DNA of 64,000 nucleotides, from NCBI GenBank assembly GCA_944323755.1, contig CALUTR010000001.1, positions 299,459-363,458 on the forward strand. Direction: 5' to 3'. The notes below the pieces were generated by a model that saw nothing but the letters and a program-made list of their open reading frames with translations, was not told the origin of the DNA and ran no database searches. Source of the stretch: an uncultured Helicobacteraceae bacterium (GTDB taxonomy: Bacteria > Campylobacterota > Campylobacteria > Campylobacterales > Helicobacteraceae). A program made the position numbers and the translations under genes. Position 1 is the stretch's first letter. Each line of letters opens with the position of its first letter. Positions 46,404-54,981 of this stretch are shown here, one piece after another.

Positions 46404-47699
46404 ATGAAGACAATCCACTCGCCACTAGAAGTTGATTTGATTAGTTCAAAAAAAGATATTTTGTATATTTCAATTTTATTGATTGTAATATTTTGCTTGT
46501 CTTTATATTATGAATTTTACAAGTATCAGCAATTATCACAAACCAAAAACATAAATATCAATGCAAAAGTATTGCTTCAATATAAAAAGAATGATTATTT
46601 TGTGTTAAAGTTAAAAGATAGCAATGGAGCCGTATTTTACACTACTTCACGAGATGATTTGATTGATTTGCGTGGTAGATTTGTAAGAATTTATGGAATC
46701 TTAAATAAAAATTGCAATTTTCTTAGTTATTTAAAATCATGTTACATAATAAGCTTTGAAATATCGCTACTTCATAAAAAAGATTATAAAGATAGCCTGA
46801 TTCGATATATAGATTCACAACATAGCATCTTGCATTTTGATGGCGCATTTGATGTTAATCTGCTTGGTTCGTTATATAATGCTATATTTTTAGCAACTCC
46901 TATTGATAAAGAGATTCGTGAATTTAGCGCAAGTTTAGGTATCGCACACTTATTTGCAATTAGTGGCTTTCATCTTGGGATACTATCTTTTGTGTTATAT
47001 GTGTTTTTGTTGCCATTATATAGAATCTTACAGAATAAATATTTTAGCTATAGAAATGAATTTTATGATCTAAATATGATTATCTTGTGCATTTCATTTT
47101 TATATCTTATTGTGCTTGATTTTAGTCCTAGTTTTTTGCGTTCATTTACTATGTTTGCATTTGGATTTTTTGTGCTTTATAGTGGCATTAGATTGCTTAG
47201 CTTTAAGTTATTATTTATTTGTGCTGCATTTATTATTGCATTGTTTCCTAAAATATTTTTTTCAATAGGATTCTGGCTTTCTTTTGGTGGTGTATTTTAT
47301 ATTTATTTATATTTGCATTATTTTGGTTTCTTAAGTAAGGTAAAGACATTCTTTTTGCTAAATATTATTGTGTTTTTAAATATGCTAATTGTATCGCACT
47401 ATTTTTTCTATACATTTAGTGTGTATCAGGTATTTTCTCCACTTTTGACGATAATGTTTATCGCATTTTATCCATTGATGTTGTTTATGCATATTATTGG
47501 TTTTGGTGGGATTTTAGATTTTACTTTAATGTTGCTTATTAATTATGATTTTTTTAATGTAGAATTACAAACACCATTGTGGTTGTTTAGTATCTTTTTG
47601 ATAGTTTCAATCGCAGCAATTTTTAGCAAAAAGATGTATTATTTTGTTATCTTGATGTCAATTTTGTATTTTCTTTATGGAATTTTTTTAGTTATTTAA
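46404..47699 (+). CDS. comEC: ComEC/Rec2 family DNA uptake channel protein
   Basis: A 431-residue polytopic membrane protein. An N-terminal helix and an OB-like domain (about 50-130) precede the competence domain with GIAHLFAISGFHLGILSF (around 175-192) and LRSFTMFAFGFFVLYSG. It is the short form lacking a C-terminal beta-lactamase-like domain, as in other Helicobacter. It should carry single-stranded DNA across the inner membrane during natural transformation. In H. pylori, HP1361 sits next to dnaB as I recall; here the two are separated by the accessory island. Confidence 0.88.
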   Translation: MKTIHSPLEVDLISSKKDILYISILLIVIFCLSLYYEFYKYQQLSQTKNININAKVLLQYKKNDYFVLKLKDSNGAVFYTTSRDDLIDLRGRFVRIYGILNKNCNFLSYLKSCYIISFEISLLHKKDYKDSLIRYIDSQHSILHFDGAFDVNLLGSLYNAIFLATPIDKEIREFSASLGIAHLFAISGFHLGILSFVLYVFLLPLYRILQNKYFSYRNEFYDLNMIILCISFLYLIVLDFSPSFLRSFTMFAFGFFVLYSGIRLLSFKLLFICAAFIIALFPKIFFSIGFWLSFGGVFYIYLYLHYFGFLSKVKTFFLLNIIVFLNMLIVSHYFFYTFSVYQVFSPLLTIMFIAFYPLMLFMHIIGFGGILDFTLMLLINYDFFNVELQTPLWLFSIFLIVSIAAIFSKKMYYFVILMSILYFLYGIFLVI

Positions 47700-47708
47700 A
47701 GGAAAGCT

Positions 47709-48251
47709 ATGAATCAGTTTTTATCATATATCTTTAAGGGTATATTAGCATTATTGCCAATTATTATTTTAATTTGGCTAATCAAAATCGTATATAACTC
47801 AATTAGCAGTATTGTTGGGTATATATTTTCTATTTCATCTCAAAGTTTGGTTGCAACTATCATCGTATGTATTTTGGTCATTGTGTTGTTTTTTTTACTT
47901 GGATTTATTGTCGAAAAAAACAAAAATGCGATATTATTAAAGATCGCAGAATTAATCATTGGAAAGATTCCTGTTGTTGCTTCGATTTATTCTACCTTAA
48001 AGGAGGCTATTAATCTTTTTTCTGGGAAAAATACAGGAAATTATCTAGGTGTCGTTTATGTAACCTTAAATGATTATAAAATGATGGGCTTTGTTACTAA
48101 AGAGGTTGATGATGAATACTGGGTTTTTGTGCCAACCACGCCAAATCCTACATCTGGATTTCTGCTTAAAGTGAAAAAAGATAGTGTTGAGAAAAGTGAT
48201 TTAAGCGTCGCAAATGGATTTAAGAAATTAGTTTCACTAGGGATAAAATAA
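47709..48251 (+). CDS. DUF502 family membrane protein
   Basis: A 180-residue protein with two N-terminal transmembrane helices (about 8-30 and 45-68), a conserved PVVASIYSTLKEAI segment and a C-terminal soluble part with VFVPTTPNPTSGF, the DUF502 hallmark. Function unknown. ATG after AAAGGAAAGCT; the stop overlaps the ATG of the prenyltransferase by one base (TAATG). Confidence 0.88.
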   Translation: MNQFLSYIFKGILALLPIIILIWLIKIVYNSISSIVGYIFSISSQSLVATIIVCILVIVLFFLLGFIVEKNKNAILLKIAELIIGKIPVVASIYSTLKEAINLFSGKNTGNYLGVVYVTLNDYKMMGFVTKEVDDEYWVFVPTTPNPTSGFLLKVKKDSVEKSDLSVANGFKKLVSLGIK

Positions 48252-49099
48252 TGTTACAACAAGTGAAAAATCTAGGAGAGCTTGTAGTCTTTGAACATAC
48301 GATATTTTCATCGGCTTTTATTCTCATTGCCATGATTGTAGCAGCAAATGGTTGGTTTGGATTTGATATTTTGCTTTTATGTGCATTGGCTTTAGTTAGT
48401 GCTAGAAATTTTGCTATGGCAGTAAATAGATATGCAGATATCGATATAGATAAAGAAAATCCAAGAACAAAATCGCGTCCAAGCGTAGATGGCAGAATCC
48501 CGCCTATGAAAATCTTATTTTTTGCAATTGCAAATGCTGTGATATTTGTGATTGTGTCGTATTTTATTAATGATTTAGCACTAATTTTGTCGTTGCCATT
48601 TTTGTTTATTCTTGGGATTTACTCTTATTTTAAACGCTTTAGCGTATTAGCGCATTTTATCTTAGGGATTTCACTTTCTTTAGCACCTATTGCAGGTGTT
48701 ATTGCGGTGCTTGGTTATATTCCTATGTGGAGTGTATTTTTAGCTATTGGTGTGATGTTTTGGGTCGCTGGGTTTGATTTATTGTATTCGCTTCAAGATA
48801 TTGAGTTTGATAAGAAGAAAGGATTATTTTCTATGCCTGCTATATATGGGGCTAAAAATACCTTAATTATCTCTAGAATTAGTCATATTTGTGCTTGCTT
48901 GTTTTGGCTTTTATTTGTTATATACAGTGATGGTGGAATCTTAGCATTTATAGGATTTGTATGTGCTGTGTTAATGCTTTGTTATGAGCATTATTTAGTA
49001 AATAAAGATTTTTTAAATATACCAAAAGCTTTTTTTCAAACAAATGGCTATCTTGGTTTTATATTTTTGTTATTTATTGTTTTGGATAATTTATTTTGA
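48251..49099 (+). CDS. mqnP: UbiA-family prenyltransferase (MqnP-like)
   Basis: A 282-residue membrane prenyltransferase. Both aspartate-rich motifs are present: NRYADIDIDKENPRTKSRP (about 58-76) and the second one DLLYSQDIEFD-like around residues 175-187 ending KKKGLFSMP. Because Helicobacter make menaquinone by the futalosine route, the likely substrate is a futalosine-pathway naphthoate rather than 4-hydroxybenzoate; this is inferred. Menaquinone accepts electrons from the hydrogenase encoded nearby. The stop overlaps the TTG of the next gene (TTGA). Confidence 0.85.
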   Translation: MLQQVKNLGELVVFEHTIFSSAFILIAMIVAANGWFGFDILLLCALALVSARNFAMAVNRYADIDIDKENPRTKSRPSVDGRIPPMKILFFAIANAVIFVIVSYFINDLALILSLPFLFILGIYSYFKRFSVLAHFILGISLSLAPIAGVIAVLGYIPMWSVFLAIGVMFWVAGFDLLYSLQDIEFDKKKGLFSMPAIYGAKNTLIISRISHICACLFWLLFVIYSDGGILAFIGFVCAVLMLCYEHYLVNKDFLNIPKAFFQTNGYLGFIFLLFIVLDNLF

Positions 49100-49629
49100 A
49101 TGATTTAGCAACAAGGCTTATAAAAGCACCATTAAAAATCGAATTTTCTAAAGTTATTGATAATTATGATGCATTTAAAATGGAATTCGATCTCCTATCT
49201 GAAAATAATGATGATCCAATAGGATTATGGCTAAAAAATATACGCGCTAGAGGTAAAATCATCGATGAGAATGAGCCATTATTGCAGTTATTAGTGGAAT
49301 TGCATAGAAAAATCGATAAATTAAATGCTAGATTTGATGATGAAATCAGAGAGTATATAAAGCTAGATTCTAGTTGTAATTTGGATTCCATAGGGCATAA
49401 TGTTTTGCTATTTAGAGATGATGTTTTAGAGGTTGATCAGTTGTATTACTCTAGGCTTGATATAGCTGTGTTTCCTATTAGAAAGATGCCTATTTTTTTT
49501 GAAGCATTTAATCAAAACACAGCAAAAATCACCCTAATGCATAGTAGGGATATTGTGGATTTTGATAGCTATATAGCATCAAAAGAGAGGGCAAATATAA
49601 GAGAGGAAAAGTTAAAAAATAAAATTTAA
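49096..49629 (+). CDS. Unknown soluble protein
   Basis: A 177-residue protein that I do not recognise. TTG start overlapping the prenyltransferase stop by four bases. Acidic N-terminal half with SENNDDPIGLWLKNIRARGK and LLQLLVELHRKIDKL, then a beta-rich stretch (VLLFRDDVLEVDQLYYSRLDIAVFP type), and a charged C-terminal helix ending EERANIREEKLKN-like. No signal or membrane segment. It may be an epsilonproteobacterial-specific protein; no function is proposed. Confidence 0.75.
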   Translation: MNDLATRLIKAPLKIEFSKVIDNYDAFKMEFDLLSENNDDPIGLWLKNIRARGKIIDENEPLLQLLVELHRKIDKLNARFDDEIREYIKLDSSCNLDSIGHNVLLFRDDVLEVDQLYYSRLDIAVFPIRKMPIFFEAFNQNTAKITLMHSRDIVDFDSYIASKERANIREEKLKNKI

Positions 49630-49651
49630 GATAAAATACGGATTTTATCTT
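49628..49651 (+). terminator. AT-rich inverted repeat after the unknown gene
   Basis: A perfect 10-bp stem AAGATAAAAT / ATTTTATCTT with loop ACGG, overlapping the stop codon. There is no T run after it, so it may be a weak terminator or RNA-stabilising hairpin. Confidence 0.45.
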
Positions 49652-49672
49652 AAATAAATGCAAAAGAGGTAA

Positions 49673-50149
49673 GTGGCTTTGGGTGCTTTATTTGTTATTA
49701 ATGCTGGTATTGTTATTATTTTTGTGCTTATATTTGTGTTTTTTTATATTAAAGATGGCGAAGTGCAAAAGAGATTATTGCGATATGAAAAATCACTTGA
49801 TGATTTAAATAAAGAGATTTTTAAGATTCAGAAGTTTTTAAAAAGCAATGAAATAGAAAATGGCTATAGCGAAGAAAGTCAAAAGCAATTAAAGCTTGAT
49901 TTTAGAAATACAATTGATGATATATATGCGATCATCGAAAAAGATCGAGAATATGTTGATAATAAGCTATTAATAATCGAAGATAAAATTAAAGAATTGA
50001 ATTATTTTCCAAGTAGCTCAAGCAATGTAGATGATAAAAGGATAATCTCGATGTTTAAAGATGGTTGGAGTATAGAATCTATTGCAAAAGAATTAATGAT
50101 AACAAAAAGTGAAGTTGAATTTACCTTGAAACTTGCAAATTTAGTGTAA
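49673..50149 (+). CDS. Membrane-anchored coiled-coil protein with C-terminal HTH
   Basis: A 158-residue protein: an N-terminal transmembrane helix (about 5-28), a charged predicted coiled coil (about 35-110) and a C-terminal helix-turn-helix-like part (ISMFKDGWSIESIAKELM then TKSEVEFTLKLANL). This layout resembles what is annotated as DUF6115 in Helicobacter and Campylobacter, from memory. The GTG start at 49673 follows AGAGGTAA. Function unknown. Confidence 0.72.
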   Translation: MALGALFVINAGIVIIFVLIFVFFYIKDGEVQKRLLRYEKSLDDLNKEIFKIQKFLKSNEIENGYSEESQKQLKLDFRNTIDDIYAIIEKDREYVDNKLLIIEDKIKELNYFPSSSSNVDDKRIISMFKDGWSIESIAKELMITKSEVEFTLKLANLV

Positions 50150-50164
50150 TAAAAGGATTTTTGA

Positions 50165-50707
50165 TTGTCTATAAAGATAACTTGGATTTTTGCTTTTGTA
50201 TTTACTTGTATTTTTGTGTTGGCAAATTATGGCGTTCAATTTAGTATAGGTTCATCTAATCTTACTTATGGTGCATTGGTGTATCCAATAAGCTTTGTAT
50301 TGCTTGATATATTGAGTGAAAAATATCATAAAAAAGATGTGCTAAAGATGCTTCGATATGGAATCTTGCTATCTTTTATTCCATCATTTTTCATTTCGCA
50401 GCCATATATTGCTATTGCATCAATTTGTGCTTTTTTAGTTTCACAGCATTTAGATGTATATATTTTCTTTGCATTAAAGAGAATGTTCCCAAAATTATGG
50501 TGGCTTAGGAATAATGTATCAACGATTATTGCACAATTATTTGATACGCTTATATTTTTCCATATAGCATTTTGGTTTGAGCAATCGTGGAGTTGGATTA
50601 TCATTGCTGCATTATTGGATTTTAGTGTAAAGATTCTTTCAAGCTTTGCTAGCACGCCAATTTTTTATATTTTTGCAATTAGATCAAAACATAAGCTTAT
50701 AACTTAA
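50165..50707 (+). CDS. YhhQ/VUT family transporter (queuosine precursor type)
   Basis: A 180-residue membrane protein with about five or six helices and the YhhQ pattern: LANYGVQFSIG..LTYGALVYPISFVLLDILSEKY, and NVSTIIAQLFDTLIFF with the conserved Gln and Asp. YhhQ imports queuosine precursors preQ0/preQ1. The TTG start at 50165 follows AAAAGGA. Queuosine synthesis genes are not in this window, so the substrate is inferred from family. Confidence 0.85.
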   Translation: MSIKITWIFAFVFTCIFVLANYGVQFSIGSSNLTYGALVYPISFVLLDILSEKYHKKDVLKMLRYGILLSFIPSFFISQPYIAIASICAFLVSQHLDVYIFFALKRMFPKLWWLRNNVSTIIAQLFDTLIFFHIAFWFEQSWSWIIIAALLDFSVKILSSFASTPIFYIFAIRSKHKLIT

Positions 50708-50834
50708 TATGTTAAACATTACGCTTTTGTAGCATTTTCCTTAAAAAATGCCTTTAGTATTGCTTTTATGATATTAATGTTTGTATTATTATTATGACTA
50801 TTATGTTATTTCATTTTATAAGGAGGTTTTGGAA

Positions 50835-51995
50835 ATGTTAAATCAAGATAATCAGGCTTATAGTGATGCTTTAAAAAGACTCGATGAATTAGAACAATTA
50901 CCAACACGAATTGATAAAGAAGGTAGTATAAAAGAAATATTAGCAAACAATGGAATTTCAAGAAGAGATTTTATGAAATGGGCTGCAGCTATGACAGCTA
51001 CATTGGCACTTCCATCGTCATTTGTTCCTCTTACTGCAAGAGCGGCAGAGTTGGCTAGTAAGATTCCCGTTGTTTGGCTTCATATGGCAGAATGCACAGG
51101 CTGTAGCGAAAGCTTGCTTAGAAGTAGTTCTCCCACGATAGATAGTATTATTTTTGACTATATTAGTCTGGAATATCACGAGACTGTTATGGCGGCTTCT
51201 GGTTGGCAAGCAGAGGAGAATTTACATAGTGCTCTAAAAGAACACAAAGGTAAATACATATTGATGGTTGAAGGTGGGATACCAAGTGGTGAGAGTGAAT
51301 TCTACCTTACAATAGGTGCCCATGGAGTAACTGGTGCACAAATAGCAAGGGAAGCCGCAGAAGGAGCTATGGCAATTTTTGCAATTGGGACTTGTTCTAG
51401 CTTTGGTGGTGTCCAAGCAGCAGATCCAAATCCAACAAATGCAATGCCACTAAGCAAGATAACAAATAAGCCTGTTATAAATGTTCCAGGCTGTCCCCCA
51501 AGTGAAAAAAATATCGTTGGAAGCTTACTTCACTTTATACTATTTAAAACACTTCCTGCCCTTGATGCTTATAATAGACCAACTTGGGCATATGGTCTTA
51601 GAATACATGATTTATGCGAGAGGAGAGGGCATTTTGATGCAGGTGAATTTGTCCAACACTTTGGTGATGAAGGTGCGCAAAATGGATATTGTTTATACAA
51701 AGTGGGGTGCAAAGGACCATATACCTTTAATAATTGCTCAAGACTTGGATTTAACGATCATACAAGCTGGCCTGTAAAAGCAGGGCACGGCTGTATTGGT
51801 TGCAGTGAGCCAAAATTTTGGGATACAATGAGGCCGTTTGAAGAACCACTTGCAAATAGATTATATTCTACAAAGTTTGATGGCTTAGGCGCTGATAAAA
51901 CTGCAGATACAGTTGGTATAGTGCTTTTAAGCGCTACTGCTATTGGAATTGCTGCACATGCTGCTATTTCTAGTATGGTTAAGAATAAAGAATAA
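50835..51995 (+). CDS. hydA: [NiFe] hydrogenase small subunit
   Basis: A 386-residue iron-sulfur subunit. The twin-arginine signal (SRRDFMKWAAAMTATLAL) near residue 38 directs export of the folded HydAB pair. Cysteine ligands of the three Fe-S clusters are visible: AECTGCSES, GTCSSFGG, NVPGCPPSE and the C-terminal CCxxC-like region with GHGCIGCSEP. A C-terminal helix anchors it. ATG at 50835 is chosen because AGGAGG lies at 50821-50826; the frame is open upstream but has no RBS. The complex oxidises H2 in the periplasm and passes electrons to HydC. Confidence 0.95.
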   Translation: MLNQDNQAYSDALKRLDELEQLPTRIDKEGSIKEILANNGISRRDFMKWAAAMTATLALPSSFVPLTARAAELASKIPVVWLHMAECTGCSESLLRSSSPTIDSIIFDYISLEYHETVMAASGWQAEENLHSALKEHKGKYILMVEGGIPSGESEFYLTIGAHGVTGAQIAREAAEGAMAIFAIGTCSSFGGVQAADPNPTNAMPLSKITNKPVINVPGCPPSEKNIVGSLLHFILFKTLPALDAYNRPTWAYGLRIHDLCERRGHFDAGEFVQHFGDEGAQNGYCLYKVGCKGPYTFNNCSRLGFNDHTSWPVKAGHGCIGCSEPKFWDTMRPFEEPLANRLYSTKFDGLGADKTADTVGIVLLSATAIGIAAHAAISSMVKNKE

Positions 51996-52015
51996 AATAT
52001 TAGGAGAGAATTACA

Positions 52016-53740
52016 ATGACAAAAAGAATAGTAGTTGATCCAATAACAAGAATTGAGGGGCATTTAAGGATAGAGGTTGTAGTTGATGAAAATAATGTAA
52101 TTACAGATGCGTTCTCTAGCTCTACTTTGTGGAGGGGGTTAGAAAAAGTTGTGCAAAATAGAGATCCTAGAGATGCAGGATTCTTAATGCAGAGAATCTG
52201 TGGTGTATGCACTTTTTCTCATTATAAAGCTGGGATTAGTGCTGTTGAAAATGCATTGAATATTACTCCACCAAAAAATGCGGAGCTTATTAGATCATTA
52301 ATGAATATTTCTCTTGTATTACATGATCATACAGTGCATTTCTATACGCTTCATGGGCTTGATTGGTGTGATATTTTATCGGCACTAAAGGCAGATCCAT
52401 TTAAAGCATCAAGTATTGCATTTAAATATAGTGAATTTCCAATGAATACTGGTGCAGATGAGCTAAAAGCTGTTAAGGCTAGAGTTGCAGATTTTGCTAA
52501 AAAAGGTGCATTGGGACCTTTTGCAAATGCATATTGGGGACATAAAACATATAGATTTTCTCCAGAGCAAAATTTGATTGTTTTATCTCATTATTTAAAA
52601 TTGCTTGAAGTTCAAAGGGTTGCAGCTCAAATGATGGCCATATTTGGATCAAAACAGCCACACCCGCAGAATCTAACTGTTGGTGGTATTACTTCTGTTA
52701 TGGATGTATTAGATCCAAGTAGGCTTGGTGAGTGGTTGAGCAAATATCAATATGTAAAAGATTTTGTGGATAGAGCATATTATCCTGATATTTTGATGGC
52801 TGCGGAAGTCTATAAAAATGAACCAAGTGTTACAAAAGGCTCTGGTGTGCCAAATTTCCTATGTTTTAAAGAGATACCAATTGGCAATGGAGAATATCTC
52901 TATAGTAGTGGTATTGTAAGGGATTATGATATTTCAAAACTATATGAAATTGATGAGAATCTAATAACAGAAGAGGCTACACATTCTTGGTATAAAGATA
53001 ATGAGCCACTGCACCCTTATGATGGTAAAACAGAGCCAGAATACACAGGGTTTAAAGATGGTCTTAGTATGGGCACGGATTTAAAAGATGTAAAGACAAA
53101 ATTATTAGATACAGATGGCAAGTATAGTTGGATAAAATCTCCACGATATGATGGTGCTCCTATGGAAGTGGGTCCTTTAGCTGCTATTGTTGTAGGTCTT
53201 GCAGCAAAAAATCCACGCATCACAGCTATCGCAGAACAATTTTTAAAAGATTCTAAACTTCCAATAAAGGCTTTGTTTAGCACATTAGGGCGGACTGCAG
53301 CTAGGGCATTAGAATGCAAATTATCTGCTGATTATGGAATAGAAGTATTTAATGCTTTAATTGAGAATCTAAAAACAGATAAAGCTACTTGTGCAAAATA
53401 TGAAATAGATAATAATAAAGAGTATAAAGGTAGATATATTGGTAATGTTCCACGAGGCACATTAAGTCATTGGGTGAAGATTAAAAATGGCGTGATTGAA
53501 AACTATCAAGCTGTTGTTCCATCTACTTGGAATGCTGGTCCTAGAGATGCAAATGGACAAAAAGGTCCTTATGAGGCTAGCTTGATAGGTATAAAGATTG
53601 CAAATCTCGCTCAACCATTAGAGATTATTAGGACTATACATTCATTTGATCCTTGCATTGCTTGTTCTGTGCATTTGATAGATACAAAGGGTAATAAAAT
53701 GGGTGAATACAAAATGAACCCAGCAACTTTTCGTGTGTAG
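52016..53740 (+). CDS. hydB: [NiFe] hydrogenase large subunit
   Basis: A 574-residue catalytic subunit. The four nickel-binding cysteines are in RICGVC near the N-terminus and DPCIACSVH near the C-terminus. The C-terminal peptide after the last His (LIDTKGNKM...) is the segment removed by the HydD protease once the NiFe(CN)2CO centre is inserted. Start ATG after AGGAGAG. The hyp maturation genes are not in the window. Confidence 0.96.
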   Translation: MTKRIVVDPITRIEGHLRIEVVVDENNVITDAFSSSTLWRGLEKVVQNRDPRDAGFLMQRICGVCTFSHYKAGISAVENALNITPPKNAELIRSLMNISLVLHDHTVHFYTLHGLDWCDILSALKADPFKASSIAFKYSEFPMNTGADELKAVKARVADFAKKGALGPFANAYWGHKTYRFSPEQNLIVLSHYLKLLEVQRVAAQMMAIFGSKQPHPQNLTVGGITSVMDVLDPSRLGEWLSKYQYVKDFVDRAYYPDILMAAEVYKNEPSVTKGSGVPNFLCFKEIPIGNGEYLYSSGIVRDYDISKLYEIDENLITEEATHSWYKDNEPLHPYDGKTEPEYTGFKDGLSMGTDLKDVKTKLLDTDGKYSWIKSPRYDGAPMEVGPLAAIVVGLAAKNPRITAIAEQFLKDSKLPIKALFSTLGRTAARALECKLSADYGIEVFNALIENLKTDKATCAKYEIDNNKEYKGRYIGNVPRGTLSHWVKIKNGVIENYQAVVPSTWNAGPRDANGQKGPYEASLIGIKIANLAQPLEIIRTIHSFDPCIACSVHLIDTKGNKMGEYKMNPATFRV

Positions 53741-53749
53741 GAGCGGAAA

Positions 53750-54442
53750 ATGACCACAAAAGATAAGGTGTTTATGAGGACTATGACTTTTAGTCCTTTG
53801 GTTAGATTGTTTCATTGGATTCGTGCATTTTCTATATTTTTCTTAATTTTTAGTGGATTTTATTTGGCATATCCATTTTTGACGCCAGAGGTTAGTGCAA
53901 CACCTATAAACTTTCTATATGCGTCATTTAGAAGTTTTCATATTATGGTTGGTTTTTTGCTTATATGTGTTTCTTTTTTTAGACTTTATTTGTTTTTTGT
54001 AAGCAGCAATAAAAATGAGAGAATCTCTGCAGCAGATTTATTTAATGTAAAAATATGGATAGGTCAAATTAAGAATTATTTGTTTTTAGATAAACATCCA
54101 CACATAAAAGGCGTTTATAATCCAATACAGTTTTTTGCTTATTTTACATTGGCAATTCTTGTTTTGATCATATCTCTTACGGGTGTTATTTTGTATTATA
54201 ATGTCTATCACGATGGACTTGGTAGTATTTTAAGTGTGATGTTTAAATGGCTAGAAGTAGCGCTTGGTGGTTTGGCAAATGTTAGAGTCATACATCATAT
54301 AACGACTTGGGCTATCGTGCTTTTTATACCTGTTCATATCTATATGGTAGTTTGGAATGCGATAAAACACCCAGATGGAGGTGCAGATTCTATCGTTGGT
54401 GGATTTAGGTATCAAGAAATAAAGGCAAAAACAAATAAATAA
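53750..54442 (+). CDS. hydC: Hydrogenase b-type cytochrome subunit
   Basis: A 230-residue diheme cytochrome b with four hydrophobic helices. Candidate heme-ligating histidines are seen in VRLFHWIRAFSIF, SFRSFHIMVGF and the C-terminal HHITTWAIVLFIPVHIYMV. It anchors HydAB and passes electrons to menaquinone. ATG after GGAGCGG; stop overlaps hydD start (TAATG). Confidence 0.93.
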   Translation: MTTKDKVFMRTMTFSPLVRLFHWIRAFSIFFLIFSGFYLAYPFLTPEVSATPINFLYASFRSFHIMVGFLLICVSFFRLYLFFVSSNKNERISAADLFNVKIWIGQIKNYLFLDKHPHIKGVYNPIQFFAYFTLAILVLIISLTGVILYYNVYHDGLGSILSVMFKWLEVALGGLANVRVIHHITTWAIVLFIPVHIYMVVWNAIKHPDGGADSIVGGFRYQEIKAKTNK

Positions 54443-54981
54443 TGAAGGTTTTAGTTCTTGGTATAGGCAATATTTTATTTGGAGATGAGGGCATAGGCGT
54501 CCATTTGAGTAATTTATTAAAAATAAATTATGAATTTTCCTCAAATGAGCATAGTATTGATATTGTTGATGGAGGGACTTTGGCACAAGCTTTAATCCCT
54601 CTTATTACATCTTATGATTATGTGATTTTGCTTGATTGTATCAATGCTATTGATGGCGATGTTGGCGATGTTTTCTTTTTTGATTTTTCAAATATACCAA
54701 ATAATATCAATTGGCAAGGCACAGCACACGAAGTTGAGATGCTTCAGACACTAAGAATGATTGAAATGTTAGGTGATTTACCAATAATAAAAATTATCGC
54801 TACAATCCCAGAGATAGTAAATGATGATGCAATGTTTGATTTATCAAAAAAAATACAAGATTCTGCCTTATTTATGCGTGATATAGCACTCAAACATTTA
54901 GGTGAGATGGGATTTTATATCAAAGAAATTGATAATAAAAATATTCAAGATATAGCCAATAATTCATTTAGAGGTTATTGA
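54442..54981 (+). CDS. hydD: Hydrogenase maturation protease
   Basis: A 179-residue HyaD/HybD-type endopeptidase that cuts the HydB C-terminal tail after nickel insertion. The N-terminal GIGNILFGDEGIGVHL has the conserved Glu/Asp nickel-sensing residues, and a further conserved DCINAIDGDVGDVFFF strand and histidine (GTAHEVEML) follow. Its stop overlaps hydE. Confidence 0.92.
   Translation: MKVLVLGIGNILFGDEGIGVHLSNLLKINYEFSSNEHSIDIVDGGTLAQALIPLITSYDYVILLDCINAIDGDVGDVFFFDFSNIPNNINWQGTAHEVEMLQTLRMIEMLGDLPIIKIIATIPEIVNDDAMFDLSKKIQDSALFMRDIALKHLGEMGFYIKEIDNKNIQDIANNSFRGY

Noticed and set aside
50708..50834. Possible NikR operator upstream of hydA
   Set aside because: There are TATTATT-like words, but no pair matches the inverted TATWATT-N11-AATWATA pattern I recall for NikR, so I do not call it.
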